DNA from: Desulfovibrionales bacterium | GTDB lineage: Bacteria > Desulfobacterota > Desulfovibrionia > Desulfovibrionales > Desulfomicrobiaceae | DNA length: 64,000 bases | Assembly: GCA_012729655.1 (NCBI GenBank) | Contig: JAAYCS010000036.1 | Location: forward strand, 1 to 64,000 | Direction: 5' to 3' | Part shown: in pieces, positions 10,024-20,607 of the stretch | Layout of the letters: the number at the start of each line of letters is the position of its first letter | How positions within the stretch are numbered: the stretch's first letter is position 1 | The notes under the pieces: model-generated | Database searches by the model: none | What the model was told of the DNA's origin: nothing | The model's input: only the letters and a program-made list of their open reading frames with translations | Position numbers and translations under genes: made by a program

Positions 10024-13000
10024 TCAAAAATCCCGGCCCGAATTCCTGTAATATTCCTGCAAGCATTGCACATTCAAGCCCGCGCTGCCCCGCTCCTTGA
10101 TGGCCAGAGCCAGGGCCTTGGCCGCTGCGAGGTTGGTCGTGTACGGCAGTCCGTACAGCACCGTGGTCCGGCGCAACTCTGAGGAGTCTTCCTTGGTCCG
10201 CTTGCCCGAGGACGTGTTGATGACCAATTGGATGTCCCCGTTCTTGATGTGATCGATGACGTTGGGGCGGCCTTCGTACACCTTGTTGACGACCTGACAC
10301 TGCACCCCGTGACTGGCCAGATATGCAGCCGTGCCCCGGGTGGACATGATGGTGAAGCCCAGCTTCTGAAAGGTTCTGGCCGGGACGAGAATGCCGGGCT
10401 TGTCATGATCGTTGACCGAGATGAACACGCACCCGCTCGCAGGCAGGAACTGTCCGGCAGCGAGCTGGGACTTCATGAACGCCAGTCCCAGGGACGGATC
10501 GACGCCCATGACCTCCCCGGTGGAGCGCATTTCAGGCCCCAGCAGGGTATCCACGCCCGGAAAGCGGTTGAACGGCAGGACCGCCTCCTTGACCGCGTAA
10601 TACCCGCCCTTGCGCAGGGACCAGGGATCCAGGTCCTTGAGTTTCTGCCCCAGCATGACTCGGGTGGCGAGCTTGGCCAGGGGCACTCCCGTGGCCTTGG
10701 AAACGAAGGGGGATGTCCTTGAGGCACGGGGATTCACTTCAAGAATGTAAATCAACTCGTCCTTCAACGCGAACTGGATGTTCATGAGGCCTATGACGCC
10801 CAATTCTCTGGCCAGTGCCCTGGTCTGGCGCTCGATTTCCTGGATCCACATCTTGCCCACGGTGTGGGGGGGCAGCACGCAGGCCGAGTCGCCGGAGTGG
10901 ATGCCGGCCTCCTCAATGTGTTCCATGATCCCGGCCACATAGGTATCCTCGCCATCACTCAGAGCATCGACATCGATCTCGATGGCGTTCTCCAGGAACT
11001 TGTCGATGAGGATGGGATGTTCGGGGGCCACGGTCACGTGCTTGCCGAAATAGCCCTGCAAGTCCTTTTTATCGTAAACGATATCCATGGCCCTTCCGCC
11101 GAGAACGTACGAAGGCCTTACCACCACGGGGTAACCGACCCTCTCGGCCACAAGCACGGCCTCGTCCACATTCATGGCCGTGCCGTTGTCGGGCTGCAAC
11201 AGATCGAGCTTCTTCAGCAGGGCCTGAAACCGCTCCCGGTCTTCGGCCCGATCAATGGAATCCGGCGAAGTGCCCAGGATATTCACTCCCTCACGCAGGA
11301 GCGGCACTGCCAGATTGAGCGGGGTCTGGCCGCCGAACTGGACGATGACGCCCTCGGGCTTCTCCTGTTCAATGATGGCCAGCACGTCCTCGCGGGTCAG
11401 GGGCTCGAAGTAGAGGCGGTCTGAGGTGTCGTAGTCCGTGGACACGGTTTCGGGGTTGGAGTTGACCATAATGGACTCGATACCCATTTCGCGCAGCGCG
11501 TAGGAGGCGTGCACGCAGCAGTAGTCGAACTCGATACCCTGGCCAATGCGGTTGGGGCCGCCCCCGAGGATGACCACCTTGCGCTTGGAGGAAATACGGG
11601 CCTCATTTTCCGTCTCGTAGGTGGAGTAGTAGTAGGGGGTATAGGCCTCGAATTCTGCTGCGCAGGTGTCCACCAGCTTGTAGGTGGGCAGGATGTTCGC
11701 CTCCCTGCGCATGGACCTGATGTCTATTTCCTTGCGTTTCCACAACGTAGCCAGTTGACGGTCCGAGAAACCCATGGCCTTGGCCTGGCGCAGCACCGTC
11801 ACGAACTCGGGATTGTCCACAGAGAGGTTTCCCTGCAGGCCGACATTCTTGAGCACGGCCTCGAAGTCGACGATGTCCTTGAACTGGCGGATGAACCAGG
11901 GGTCGATGGCGGACAAGGCATAGATCTCCTCCTCGGTCACACCGGCCAGCAGGGCCTGACGGACCTGGAAGAGCCTCCGGGAATTGGGCCTACGCAATCC
12001 GGCCAGGATTTCCTCCACGTCTGGAAACTTCCCATCAAAATTCTTGCCCAGCCCGGGATAGCCGATCTCCAGGGAGCGAAGACCTTTTTGCAGGGCCTCC
12101 TTGAAGGTCCTCCCGATGGCCATGGTCTCGCCCACACTCTTCATGGCCGTGGTCAGAAAGTCTTCGGCGCCGGGGAATTTCTCGAATGTGAAGCGGGGGA
12201 TCTTGATGACCACGTAATCTATGGTCGGCTCGAAAGCGGCCATGGTCTCGCGGGTGATGTCGTTCTGCAGTTCGTCCAGGGTGTAGCCCACGGCCAGCTT
12301 GGCTGCGATCTTGGCGATGGGGAAACCCGTGGCCTTGGAGGCCAGGGCGGAAGACCGGGAAACCCGGGGGTTCATCTCGATGATCATCATCTCGCCGTTG
12401 GCCGGGTTCAGGGCGAACTGGACGTTGGAGCCACCTGTCTCCACCCCGATTTCGCGCATGATGGCCAGGGATGCATCGCGCATCTTCTGATACTCATCGT
12501 CGGTCAGGGTCTGGGCCGGGGCCACGGTCACGGAGTCGCCGGTATGCACACCCATGGGGTCCAGGTTCTCGATGGAGCAGATGATGACACAGTTGTCCTT
12601 CTTGTCCCGCACCACTTCGAGTTCGAATTCCTTCCAACCCAGGAGGGACTCCTCCAGCATGACTTCCGTGGTCAGACTGGCGGCCAGGCCCTGCTGGGCA
12701 ATGCGCTCAAGATCCTCCTTGTTGTAGGCCACACCGCCGCCCGTGCCGCCCAGGGTGAACGCCGGACGGACGATGATGGGGAAGGTGAGTTTCTCGCCCC
12801 ACTCCCGCGCATCGTTCAGGCTCCTGGCGATACCGCTTTTGGGCACCTTGAGACCTATCTTCTCCATGGCTTTGCGAAAGAGCTGACGGCTTTCGGCCTT
12901 CTTGATGGCCGGCAGGGACGCGCCGATGAGTTCCACGCCGTATTTTTCCAGGATTCCGTTCTCGGCCACGGCCACGGCTGTGTTCAGGCCTGTCTGACCA

Positions 13001-13272
13001 CCCAGGGTTGGCAGCAGGGCGCACGGCCGTTCTCGTTCGATGATGCGGGCCACAGTCTCTGGTTCGATGGGCTCGATGTAGGTCCGGTCGGCCAGGTCCG
13101 GATCGGTCATGATCGTAGCCGGATTGGAGTTGACCAGGACCACCTCATACCCCTCTTCCTTCAGGGCTTTCAGGGCTTGGGTGCCGGAATAGTCGAACTC
13201 ACAGGCCTGCCCGATGACAATGGGACCCGAACCGATGAGCATTATCTTCTTGAGATCTGTTCTCTTGGGCAT
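10024..13272 (-). CDS. carB: Carbamoyl-phosphate synthase large subunit
   Basis: This 1082-residue protein makes carbamoyl phosphate for arginine and pyrimidines. It shows the duplicated ATP-grasp arrangement: the first half begins [24 protein letters not shown], the second repeats as [20 protein letters not shown] near residue 560. A C-terminal MGS-like allosteric domain (from about residue 935) contains the [13 protein letters not shown] segment. carA is not adjacent in this window. The ATG at 13272 has no strong ribosome site. Upstream, a two-tier hairpin (13363-13395) may lie in its leader. Confidence 0.97.
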   Translation of the reverse strand: MPKRTDLKKIMLIGSGPIVIGQACEFDYSGTQALKALKEEGYEVVLVNSNPATIMTDPDLADRTYIEPIEPETVARIIERERPCALLPTLGGQTGLNTAVAVAENGILEKYGVELIGASLPAIKKAESRQLFRKAMEKIGLKVPKSGIARSLNDAREWGEKLTFPIIVRPAFTLGGTGGGVAYNKEDLERIAQQGLAASLTTEVMLEESLLGWKEFELEVVRDKKDNCVIICSIENLDPMGVHTGDSVTVAPAQTLTDDEYQKMRDASLAIMREIGVETGGSNVQFALNPANGEMMIIEMNPRVSRSSALASKATGFPIAKIAAKLAVGYTLDELQNDITRETMAAFEPTIDYVVIKIPRFTFEKFPGAEDFLTTAMKSVGETMAIGRTFKEALQKGLRSLEIGYPGLGKNFDGKFPDVEEILAGLRRPNSRRLFQVRQALLAGVTEEEIYALSAIDPWFIRQFKDIVDFEAVLKNVGLQGNLSVDNPEFVTVLRQAKAMGFSDRQLATLWKRKEIDIRSMRREANILPTYKLVDTCAAEFEAYTPYYYSTYETENEARISSKRKVVILGGGPNRIGQGIEFDYCCVHASYALREMGIESIMVNSNPETVSTDYDTSDRLYFEPLTREDVLAIIEQEKPEGVIVQFGGQTPLNLAVPLLREGVNILGTSPDSIDRAEDRERFQALLKKLDLLQPDNGTAMNVDEAVLVAERVGYPVVVRPSYVLGGRAMDIVYDKKDLQGYFGKHVTVAPEHPILIDKFLENAIEIDVDALSDGEDTYVAGIMEHIEEAGIHSGDSACVLPPHTVGKMWIQEIERQTRALARELGVIGLMNIQFALKDELIYILEVNPRASRTSPFVSKATGVPLAKLATRVMLGQKLKDLDPWSLRKGGYYAVKEAVLPFNRFPGVDTLLGPEMRSTGEVMGVDPSLGLAFMKSQLAAGQFLPASGCVFISVNDHDKPGILVPARTFQKLGFTIMSTRGTAAYLASHGVQCQVVNKVYEGRPNVIDHIKNGDIQLVINTSSGKRTKEDSSELRRTTVLYGLPYTTNLAAAKALALAIKERGSAGLNVQCLQEYYRNSGRDF

Positions 13273-13362
13273 CTCTGGGTGGATGGGTTATATTTTGGGA
13301 TGGTTATCAAGGCCAATCCGGAATCTGCCACGCTCGATGGCTGATGGAGTCGGCGCACTCTA

Positions 13363-13395
13363 AACACAGCGACCTGGAAGGTCAAACACTGTGTT
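13363..13395. promoter_or_regulatory. Two-tier inverted repeat upstream of carB
   Basis: The outer arms AACACAG/CTGTGTT enclose an inner stem GACCT/AGGTC. The right part alone is also a short palindrome, AACAC-T-GTGTT. It sits about 90 bases before the carB start and about 130 bases after the end of the nucleoside phosphorylase gene, with no T-tract on the minus strand, so a leader structure or operator is more likely than a terminator. The regulator is unknown. The rest of 13273-13528 shows nothing recognisable. Confidence 0.35.
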
Positions 13396-13528
13396 CCAAA
13401 AACCGTGCCGGGATTCGCCCAGGCAACATGAACACGAGGGCGCATACCGCATTGCAGTCCTTGGCCTCGGTTCCAAATGACAGGTCAACCCGAGTTGCGG
13501 GTGGAAAAAGGGGGATGCACTGACCGTT

Positions 13529-14599
13529 CTATCCGCCCATGACGTCCGGAGCTTCCATGGACGGGCATCGCAACCGCGCATCGGGATACCGATTTCGCAG
13601 AGACGCCAATGTCCTCAAGCCCACCTCGGTGGCAAGTGCAATGGACTCCTGGTACTGGTGGTCAAAGGTGTTCCATCGTCGGTTGGCAATGGTCGGACAA
13701 ATGGCCCCGGCCCAATGCCCCAAGCCGCCAAGGAAGTGCAACAGAAAACTCGCTTCCATCTCCATGTTCTCAATCCGTTGCCCCCCAAGCCTGGGATCGA
13801 ATTCTGAAAATACCCTGTCGAGTTCTGGCACGCTGGGCTGAACCCGGGCGACATCGCGCCCCTGGCAGGCAAAAAAGCCGCTGTTGGAGGCAGTCAATCC
13901 AATCCTGGCCGGTACCCCAAGGCGTGCCGCAGTCTCCTCCAGCCCCTGGACCATGACGGGTTCGGAACGGGCGACATAGGGGTGGATCCTCCCCCAGAAC
14001 CGGGAGCCTGGTCTCATGGAATTGCGCATCAGATGCCCCAACTCCTGTTCAAGTCGCTGGCAGGTCCCATCAGGATGGGGAGTCTCGTAAAACAGACCCG
14101 TGTTGTCCATTCCGATGGCATACGAGGTGATGATGGGCGTGCCCAGCCTTGTCGATGCCTGCAGGGCTCCGGATGTGCCTATCCGCAGGACGTGCAAACG
14201 TGGGAAATCGGCTTTTCTCGTTCGTGTTGCGATGTCGATCTCGTTCATGGCCACCAGTTCGTTCACCACGATCTCAAGGGAGGGAGTTCCCATCCCGGAA
14301 GTCGTCACGGTGGTCTTCAGTGGCGAAATGATTGTGGCCCGCCCCCCTGTGCCCTCAAAAATTCCTGTGACCGTGACCAGCCCCCGGTGTTGATGCGCGA
14401 CCTCCACATCACGCAAGAACATTGACCCGACGGATTCTGCCCGCCCGGGATCCCCGACCAACAAAATATCAGGGGCGATCTGTTCCGGTTTGATCTGCAG
14501 ATGGTAAACGCGCCCCTGGTCGTCGATGGGTAGGTCCGCTTCCGAGAACGCTGGGGTGTGCTGCCCGGCCCCATCCGGACATCGCTTTGGGTCAGCCAT
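13529..14599 (-). CDS. Nucleoside phosphorylase family protein (uridine phosphorylase-like)
   Basis: A 356-residue member of the PNP/UDP phosphorylase superfamily. Recognisable blocks are VYHLQIKPEQIAPDILLVGDPGRAE (the phosphate-binding loop GDPGR), TTSGMGTPSLEIVVNEL (the GMG segment), RIGTSGAL, and the purine/pyrimidine-side ENMEMEASFL, in which the Met-Glu-x-Glu motif binds ribose. It is longer than Escherichia coli Udp (253) because of an N-terminal extension and insertions. It probably salvages nucleosides; the base specificity cannot be read by eye. The start is ATG 14599 with GGAGAGGG upstream; the TTG at 14617 lies in that ribosome site and is rejected. It may be co-transcribed with copA. 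Confidence 0.8.
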   Translation of the reverse strand: MADPKRCPDGAGQHTPAFSEADLPIDDQGRVYHLQIKPEQIAPDILLVGDPGRAESVGSMFLRDVEVAHQHRGLVTVTGIFEGTGGRATIISPLKTTVTTSGMGTPSLEIVVNELVAMNEIDIATRTRKADFPRLHVLRIGTSGALQASTRLGTPIITSYAIGMDNTGLFYETPHPDGTCQRLEQELGHLMRNSMRPGSRFWGRIHPYVARSEPVMVQGLEETAARLGVPARIGLTASNSGFFACQGRDVARVQPSVPELDRVFSEFDPRLGGQRIENMEMEASFLLHFLGGLGHWAGAICPTIANRRWNTFDHQYQESIALATEVGLRTLASLRNRYPDARLRCPSMEAPDVMGG

Positions 14600-14641
14600 G
14601 ATAACGTCCCTCTCCAATCTCGAAGCTCACCGACAAGAGCA

Positions 14642-17110
14642 TCACGCATCTGCCGGGGTGAAAAAACGCAGCCGCAGGGCGTTGGAAACGACAAAGACCG
14701 AACTCATGGCCATGGCCGTTCCGGCCAGCATGGGGCTCATGGTCGGTCCTCCGAAGAGGTGCAGGACGCCGGCCGCCACCGGGATGCCGATGGTATTGAA
14801 GGCGAAGGCCCAGAACAGGTTCTGGCGGATGTTGCGCATGACCGCGCGGCTCAGGGCCAGGGCCGTGAGCACGCCCAGGAGGTCCTCGCGTATGAGCACC
14901 ACGTCGCCGGACTCCATGGCCACATCCATGCCCGAGCCCATGGCCACGCCCAGGTCGGCCCGAGCCAGGGCCGGGGCGTCGTTGATCCCGTCGCCGACCA
15001 TGCCTACGGTGCGTCCCTCCCGCTGCAGGTTCTCGATCTCCTCGGCCTTGCGGTCCGGGAGCACGCCGGCCACCACCCGCCCGATGCCAAGCTGTGCGGC
15101 CACGGCCCGGGCCGCGCGCTCGGAATCCCCCGTCAGGAGCACGACGTCCAGGCCAAGATCGCGCATGTGCCTGATCGCCGCCCTGGACTCGGGCCGGACC
15201 TGGTCGCTGATGGCCAGCAGGCCAGCCAGCCGCCCGTCCACGGCCACATGCACCACCGTGGCCCCCTGCCCTTCCAGGCGCGCGCGGTGCGCAGCCGCAG
15301 CAGCAGGATCGATGCCCATGGAGCGCATCATCAGCTCGTTGCCGATGGCCACATGCCTGCCGTTTGCCTCGGCGCGCACGCCCTGCCCGGGCACGGCTGA
15401 AAAGCCCGAGGCCTTGGGCAAGGCCTCTCCGGCCGCGGCCACCACAGCCCGGGCCAGGGGGTGCTCGGACTGGACCTCCACGGCCGCGGCCAGCCGCACC
15501 AGGCCATCACGTCCGAAGCCCGATTCGGGAGCCGTCCAGACCTCGGCCAGCACGGGCCTGCCCACGGTCAGGGTCCCGGTCTTGTCGAAGACCAGGGTAT
15601 CCAGTTCCCCGGCCTTCTGCAGGGCCCGGCCGGACTTGATGAGCACGCCCAGCTGCGCACCGCGCCCCGTGCCGACCATGATGGACGTCGGCGTGGCCAG
15701 CCCCATGGCACAGGGGCAGGCGATGACCAGGACCGAGATGGCGATGCGCAGGGCGAAGACGAAGGGCTCGTCGCTGAACAGATGCCAGGCCAGGCCCGAA
15801 ACGAGGGCCAGGGCCATGACCACCGGAACGAAATAGTAGCTGACCGTGTCGGCCAGGCTGGCGATGGGGGCCTTGGAGCCCTGGGCGTCGCGCACCAGGC
15901 GCACGATGCGGGCCAGCATGGTGTCCTCGCCCACCAGGGAGGCGCGCATGACAAAGGAGCCTGTGGTGTTCAGGGTGCCGCCGAAGACCGTGTCGCCCGG
16001 GGCGCGGCGCACGGGCAGGGGCTCGCCCGTGAGCATGGACTCGTCCACGTGGCTCTGCCCTTCGGCCACCTCGCCGTCCACGGGCAGCCGTCCTCCGGGA
16101 CGGATGCGCAGCAGGTCGCCGGGTTCGATCTCCTCCACGGGAATCTCGCGCTCGGACTCGCCGTCCACCAGCAAGGCCGTATCCGGGGCCAGAGCCATGA
16201 GGGCCCGCACCGCTCCCGTTGTCCTGGACACAGACCGGGCCTCGAAGAACTTGCCGAGGGATATCATGGCGATGAGGATCGCTGCGGACTCGTAGTAGAG
16301 GTCCATGGCCCGGGCCATGGCGTCCACGCCCAGCCAGACCTCCACCGTGTTCCACAGGGAATAGACCAAGGCCGCGCCCGTGCCCACGGCCACCAGGGAG
16401 TCCATGTTGGGGGCCAGACGGACCAGGGCCGGGAAGCCCACGAGGTAGAAACTGCGGCCATTCCAGACCACGGGCAAGGTCAACAGGAGCTGGGTCAGGG
16501 CAAAGGTTCCCGGCGCGTGCATGGGGTCGAGCCAGTGCGGCAGGGGCAGGCCCCACATGTGCCCCATGGACAGGATCAGGAGCGGCAGGGCGAAGGCCAT
16601 AGACCAAGCCACGCTGCGCTTCTTCTCCGCCAGGCGGGCAGCGATGCGCGCCTCCTCTTCCCCGGCCTTCTCCCGGCGCGGCAGCTCCGTGCTGAATCCA
16701 ACGTCGTGGATGGCCTGGCGCAGGGCGCGCTGGGACACCTTCGACGGGTCGAAGACGAACCGCCCGCTCTCGGCCCCGAGGTTGACGCTGGCCTCCCGCA
16801 CTCCGTCCATGGCGGCCACGATGCGCTCGATGCGCGACGAGCAGGCCGCGCAGTGCATGCCGCCGATGCGCAATTCAAGCACCGTTTCGGAAACCGGCTC
16901 CTCCACGGAGAAGCCCATGTCCCGCACCCGTGCCAGAATCTGGCCCAAATCGACATTTTTCGCGTCGTAGCGCAAGTCCATCTCGCCCGTGGCCAGGTTG
17001 ACGGCAACCCCTTCCACGCCGGACATGGCGCCCACCACCTTCTCGATGCGCGACGAACAGGCAGCACAGTGCATGCCCCCCACCGGAAAACGTTTCGCGT
17101 CCGTACCCAT
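14642..17110 (-). CDS. copA: Copper-exporting P1B-type ATPase with two metal-binding domains
   Basis: An 822-residue inner-membrane ATPase that extrudes Cu(I). Two N-terminal HMA domains each carry [12 protein letters not shown] (a His replaces the more common Thr before the Cys). Eight transmembrane helices include the CPC metal site ([15 protein letters not shown]). Further motifs are the actuator TGEP, the phosphorylation motif DKTGT, SEHPLA in the nucleotide domain and [10 protein letters not shown]. The ATG at 17110 has GGAG five bases upstream, so the longer frame to 17191 is not used. No copper chaperone or CueR-type regulator is adjacent. It is divergent from frdC, sharing a 231-bp promoter region. 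Confidence 0.95.
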   Translation of the reverse strand: MGTDAKRFPVGGMHCAACSSRIEKVVGAMSGVEGVAVNLATGEMDLRYDAKNVDLGQILARVRDMGFSVEEPVSETVLELRIGGMHCAACSSRIERIVAAMDGVREASVNLGAESGRFVFDPSKVSQRALRQAIHDVGFSTELPRREKAGEEEARIAARLAEKKRSVAWSMAFALPLLILSMGHMWGLPLPHWLDPMHAPGTFALTQLLLTLPVVWNGRSFYLVGFPALVRLAPNMDSLVAVGTGAALVYSLWNTVEVWLGVDAMARAMDLYYESAAILIAMISLGKFFEARSVSRTTGAVRALMALAPDTALLVDGESEREIPVEEIEPGDLLRIRPGGRLPVDGEVAEGQSHVDESMLTGEPLPVRRAPGDTVFGGTLNTTGSFVMRASLVGEDTMLARIVRLVRDAQGSKAPIASLADTVSYYFVPVVMALALVSGLAWHLFSDEPFVFALRIAISVLVIACPCAMGLATPTSIMVGTGRGAQLGVLIKSGRALQKAGELDTLVFDKTGTLTVGRPVLAEVWTAPESGFGRDGLVRLAAAVEVQSEHPLARAVVAAAGEALPKASGFSAVPGQGVRAEANGRHVAIGNELMMRSMGIDPAAAAAHRARLEGQGATVVHVAVDGRLAGLLAISDQVRPESRAAIRHMRDLGLDVVLLTGDSERAARAVAAQLGIGRVVAGVLPDRKAEEIENLQREGRTVGMVGDGINDAPALARADLGVAMGSGMDVAMESGDVVLIREDLLGVLTALALSRAVMRNIRQNLFWAFAFNTIGIPVAAGVLHLFGGPTMSPMLAGTAMAMSSVFVVSNALRLRFFTPADA

Positions 17111-17206
17111 GTCCACTCCGAATTCTTTACCCCTATTTTCTCGAGACGTTTTGCGTACTGCATCACGCCCCTGATGCATCAACCCACGCACATGATTGAC
17201 TGATCA

Positions 17207-17224
17207 ATTTTAATCGATTAACAA
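17207..17224. promoter_or_regulatory. Candidate Rex-like operator upstream of fumarate reductase
   Basis: The sequence ATTTTAA-TCGA-TTAACAA matches the general Rex consensus TTGTTAA-N4-TTAACAA at 12 of 14 half-site positions and contains a perfect TTAATCGATTAA palindrome. It lies 117 bases before the frdC start and about 97 bases before copA. Rex senses the NADH/NAD+ ratio and controls respiratory and fermentative genes in many bacteria, which would suit a fumarate reductase operon. The consensus in this order may differ, so this is inference. Confidence 0.35.
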
Positions 17225-17341
17225 GTTTGTCTACAAAAATCCATTTCCGAAATACTTCGGAGCTTCATCGTTTCGAGACAAGCGAATTGGTTGTTCAACC
17301 AGGGGCCGGTACCGCATTGGCTCCGCAACTTCGGAGGAAGT

Positions 17342-17986
17342 ATGTCCGTTGATGCCACCATGCATGTCGTGCGCCCCGGGCGCCGGGATGCGTATCTCGA
17401 CTGGCTCCAGATGCTGACCGGCGCCGGTCTCGTCCTGTTCATGTGGTGCCACATGCTCCTGGTCTCATCCGTGGTTCTTTCGCCGCGGATCATGGACGCC
17501 ATCGCTTGGTTCTTCGAGGCCACGTACTTGGCCCAAGTCGGCGGCCCGATCATTTTCCTAACCATGATCACCCACTTTGTCCTGGCCGCTCGCAAAATTC
17601 CTTTCCGCGCCGAGGGCCAGAAAACCATCTGGAAACACGCCCGCATGATGCACCACACCGATACTTGGCTGTGGGTGGTCCAGGCCGTTACGGCCATGAT
17701 CGTGCTGATCATGGGTTCCGTACACCTCTTTGTGGTCCTCACTGATCTGCCCATCACCGCCGCCAAGTCCGCCGCCCGCGTGCAGGCCGGCTGGGGTTGG
17801 TTCTATCTCGTCCTGCTGCCCTGCATCGAGGTCCACGTCTCAGTGGGCTTCTACCGCATCGGCGTGAAGTGGGGCTTCATCAGGACCGAGAACCGTCCCC
17901 AGGCCAAGAAGGCCGAGAACATTATGTTCGCAGTGTTCATGGGCATCGGTCTGATCACCTTGTTGCGTTTCGCATTCTTGGGCTAA
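17342..17986 (+). CDS. frdC: Fumarate reductase/succinate dehydrogenase cytochrome b subunit
   Basis: The 214-residue membrane anchor of a Wolinella-type quinol:fumarate reductase. Five hydrophobic helices can be drawn. Histidines 37, 77, 127 and 164 fall in helices and match the four axial ligands of the two b hemes of this family. It carries electrons between the quinone pool and FrdB. The ATG at 17342 is preceded by GGAGGAAGT; an upstream in-frame ATG at 17291 lacks a ribosome site. It is the first gene of frdCAB-fum and starts 231 bases from divergent copA. Confidence 0.93.
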   Translation: MSVDATMHVVRPGRRDAYLDWLQMLTGAGLVLFMWCHMLLVSSVVLSPRIMDAIAWFFEATYLAQVGGPIIFLTMITHFVLAARKIPFRAEGQKTIWKHARMMHHTDTWLWVVQAVTAMIVLIMGSVHLFVVLTDLPITAAKSAARVQAGWGWFYLVLLPCIEVHVSVGFYRIGVKWGFIRTENRPQAKKAENIMFAVFMGIGLITLLRFAFLG

Positions 17987-17998
17987 AGGGGGGAAGGC

Positions 17999-19855
17999 AT
18001 GCAAACATACTATTCCGATCTTCTGGTCATCGGCGCAGGCCTGGCCGGCGAACGCGTCGCCGTGGAATCGGCCCTGGCCGGCTTCAACGTCATCTGCCTG
18101 TCCATCGTCCCGGCCCGACGCTCCCACTCCTCGGCGGCCCAGGGCGGGATGCAGGCGGCCTTGGGCAATTGCGCCATGGGAGAAGGCGACAACCCGGACG
18201 TCCATTTCATGGACACGGTCAAGGGTTCCGACTGGGGATGCGACCAGGAAGTGGCCCGCCTCTTCGCCGACGCCGCGCCCATCGAGATGCGCCGCCTGGC
18301 CCACTGGGGCGTACCGTGGAACCGCGTGGTGCCGGGTTCGTCCACCTATTTCAAGGGCGGTGAGCAGTTCGAGAAGTTCGAGAAGCCCGAGAAGGAGGGC
18401 CTCATCACGGCCCGCTCCTTTGGCGGCACGGCCAAGTGGCGCACCTGCTACACCTCTGACGGCACGGGCCACGCGGTCATGTGCACCATGGACAACAAGT
18501 GCGCCGAGCTCGGCATCAATGTTCTGGACCGCAAGGAGGCCATTTCCCTCATCCATGACGGTCAGCAGTGCATGGGTGCCATCGTGCGCTGTCTGCGTAC
18601 CGGCAGACTCGAAACCTTTCTGGCCAAGGCCACGGCCATCTGCACCGGCGGATTCGGCCGCATATACAAGGCCACGACCAATGCCGTCATCTGCGATGGC
18701 GGCGGCCACGTCATCGCCCAGGACACAGGACTGGTGCCCATCGGCAACCCCGAGGCCATCCAGTTTCACCCCACGGGCATCGTGCCCACTGACATCCTGG
18801 TCACCGAGGGCTGCCGCGGCGACGGGGGAACCCTCCTGGATGTCAACGAAGAGCGCTTCATGCACACCTACGAGCCCGAGAAGGCCGAACTGGCCTCCCG
18901 TGACGTGGTCTCCCGCCGCATGACCGAGCATATGCGCGCCGGCAAGGGCGTGCCATCGGCCTATGGGGAACACCTCTGGCTCGACATCCGTCACCTGGGG
19001 GACAAACACATCTCCACCAAGCTGCGCGAAGTGGACGAGATCTGCCAGAACTTCCTGGGCGTGGACCCGCGCACCCAGCTCATCCCTGTGCGTCCGACCC
19101 AGCACTACACCATGGCCGGCGTGCGCACGGACAAGAACGGAGCGGCCTATGGCCTGAAGGGCCTCTATTCGGCTGGCGAGGCGGCCTGCTGGGACATGCA
19201 CGGCTTCAACCGCCTGGGCGGCAACTCCCTGGCCGAGACCGTGGTGGCCGGCGGCATCATTGGCGCCAAGATCGTCGAATTTTTGAAGGGTTACGAGACG
19301 ACCTTCAACACCGCCGTCATCAACGCGGAATGCCGGCGCCAGCAGGGGCGCATCGACAACCTGATCAGCGGCCGCCTGGGCAGGGAAAACGTCTACAAGG
19401 TCCGCGCCGAGATGCAGGAGGCCCTCATGCAGGGCTGCTTCGTTTTCCGCAACGAAAAGGACCTGACCGAGTGTGTGGCCGTCCTGCAGGGTCTGCTGGA
19501 GCGCTCCGAACGCATCGGCCTGCTCTCCAAGGGCCTGGGCGCCAACCACGAAGTGGCGGCTGCCCTGAAGATCCGCGGGCAGGTCCGTCTGGCCCTGTGC
19601 ATTGCCCAGGCCGCCCTGGTCCGCCGCGAGAGCCGCGGCAGCCACAACCGTGAGGACTACCCGGCCCGCGATGACAAGAACTGGCTGAACCGCACCCTGG
19701 CCTACTGGCCCGAAGGCCGCAACCTGCCGGAGCTGAAATACGAGCACGCCACGCCTCATTTCGAGATTCCCCCGGGCGAGCGTGGCTACGGTGGCGGAAA
19801 AATCATCCACGCCGATCCGCAGGAAATCGAAGCCAAGACCATCAAGCGCACGTAA
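17999..19855 (+). CDS. frdA: Fumarate reductase flavoprotein subunit
   Basis: Catalytic subunit, 618 residues, interconverting fumarate and succinate on covalent FAD. Visible elements: the dinucleotide-binding start (DLLVIGAGLAGERVA), the FAD-linking histidine in RRSHSSAAQGGMQAALGN, the active-site stretch FHPTGIVPTDILVTEGCRGDGG, the SRDVVSRRM arginine loop and the C-terminal GENPY-equivalent HGFNRLGGNSLAE. Length and order fit the Wolinella/Desulfovibrio type. The start has GGGGGGAAGG just upstream, 12 bases after frdC. Confidence 0.96.
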   Translation: MQTYYSDLLVIGAGLAGERVAVESALAGFNVICLSIVPARRSHSSAAQGGMQAALGNCAMGEGDNPDVHFMDTVKGSDWGCDQEVARLFADAAPIEMRRLAHWGVPWNRVVPGSSTYFKGGEQFEKFEKPEKEGLITARSFGGTAKWRTCYTSDGTGHAVMCTMDNKCAELGINVLDRKEAISLIHDGQQCMGAIVRCLRTGRLETFLAKATAICTGGFGRIYKATTNAVICDGGGHVIAQDTGLVPIGNPEAIQFHPTGIVPTDILVTEGCRGDGGTLLDVNEERFMHTYEPEKAELASRDVVSRRMTEHMRAGKGVPSAYGEHLWLDIRHLGDKHISTKLREVDEICQNFLGVDPRTQLIPVRPTQHYTMAGVRTDKNGAAYGLKGLYSAGEAACWDMHGFNRLGGNSLAETVVAGGIIGAKIVEFLKGYETTFNTAVINAECRRQQGRIDNLISGRLGRENVYKVRAEMQEALMQGCFVFRNEKDLTECVAVLQGLLERSERIGLLSKGLGANHEVAAALKIRGQVRLALCIAQAALVRRESRGSHNREDYPARDDKNWLNRTLAYWPEGRNLPELKYEHATPHFEIPPGERGYGGGKIIHADPQEIEAKTIKRT

Positions 19856-19867
19856 GAGGGACACGAC

Positions 19868-20605
19868 ATGGGACGACTGCTACAATTCGAAATATTCCGC
19901 TACAACCCTGAGGACAAGGATTCCACTCCGCACATGCAGGCCTTTGTGCTGGAGGAGACCACCAACATGACCCTGTTCATCGCCCTCAATCGCCTGCGCG
20001 AGGAACAGGACCCGGGCCTGATCTTCGACTTCTGCTGCCGGGCCGGCATCTGCGGCGCATGTGCCATGGTCATCAACGGCCGTCCTGGCCTGGCCTGCCA
20101 GACCAAGACCAAGGAACTGCCCGAGGCCATCACCCTCCTGCCCCTGCCCGTCTTCAAGCTCATCGGTGACCTTTCCGTGGACACGGGCGTATGGTTCCGC
20201 GAAATGTATCAGAAGACCGAATCCTGGATCCACACCGCCAAGGAGTTCGATCCGGCCAAGGAAGAGGAGCGCATGGACAACGCCGTGGCCGAGGAGATCT
20301 ACGAGCTCGAGCGTTGCATCGAGTGCGGCTGCTGCATCGCGGCATGCGGCACGGCCCGCATGCGGGACGACTTCCTGGGCGCGGCGGCCCTGAACCGCAT
20401 CGCCCGCTTCGTCATCGACCCCCGCGACCAGCGCACGGACAAACAGTATTTCGACATCATCGGCAACGATTACGGCATCTTCGGCTGCATGGGTCTCTTG
20501 GCCTGCGAGGATGTCTGCCCCAAGAAGCTGCCCCTGCAGAACCAGCTCGGGTTCCTGCGACGCAAAATGGGAATCACCGCCCTCAAACAACTCTTCAGGA
20601 AATAG
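19868..20605 (+). CDS. frdB: Fumarate reductase iron-sulfur subunit
   Basis: The 245-residue electron-transfer subunit between the flavin and the cytochrome. An N-terminal ferredoxin fold holds a [2Fe-2S] cluster (CCRAGICGACAMVINGRPGLAC). The C-terminal dicluster region has CIECGCCIAACG and CMGLLACEDVCPK for the [4Fe-4S] and [3Fe-4S] clusters. It follows frdA by 12 bases and precedes the fumarase gene by 2 bases, consistent with one transcript and stoichiometric synthesis. Confidence 0.96.
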   Translation: MGRLLQFEIFRYNPEDKDSTPHMQAFVLEETTNMTLFIALNRLREEQDPGLIFDFCCRAGICGACAMVINGRPGLACQTKTKELPEAITLLPLPVFKLIGDLSVDTGVWFREMYQKTESWIHTAKEFDPAKEEERMDNAVAEEIYELERCIECGCCIAACGTARMRDDFLGAAALNRIARFVIDPRDQRTDKQYFDIIGNDYGIFGCMGLLACEDVCPKKLPLQNQLGFLRRKMGITALKQLFRK

Positions 20606-20607
20606 CC

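Noticed and set aside
14642-17110. Selenocysteine or frameshift in the GMHCAAC motifs of copA
   Set aside because: Both motifs are encoded by ordinary Cys codons in a single uninterrupted frame.
15461-17203. 580-codon plus-strand frame opposite copA
   Set aside because: Shadow of copA with no domain signature.
17840-19864. 674-codon open frame on the minus strand
   Set aside because: Antisense of frdA, which has all catalytic motifs in its own frame.
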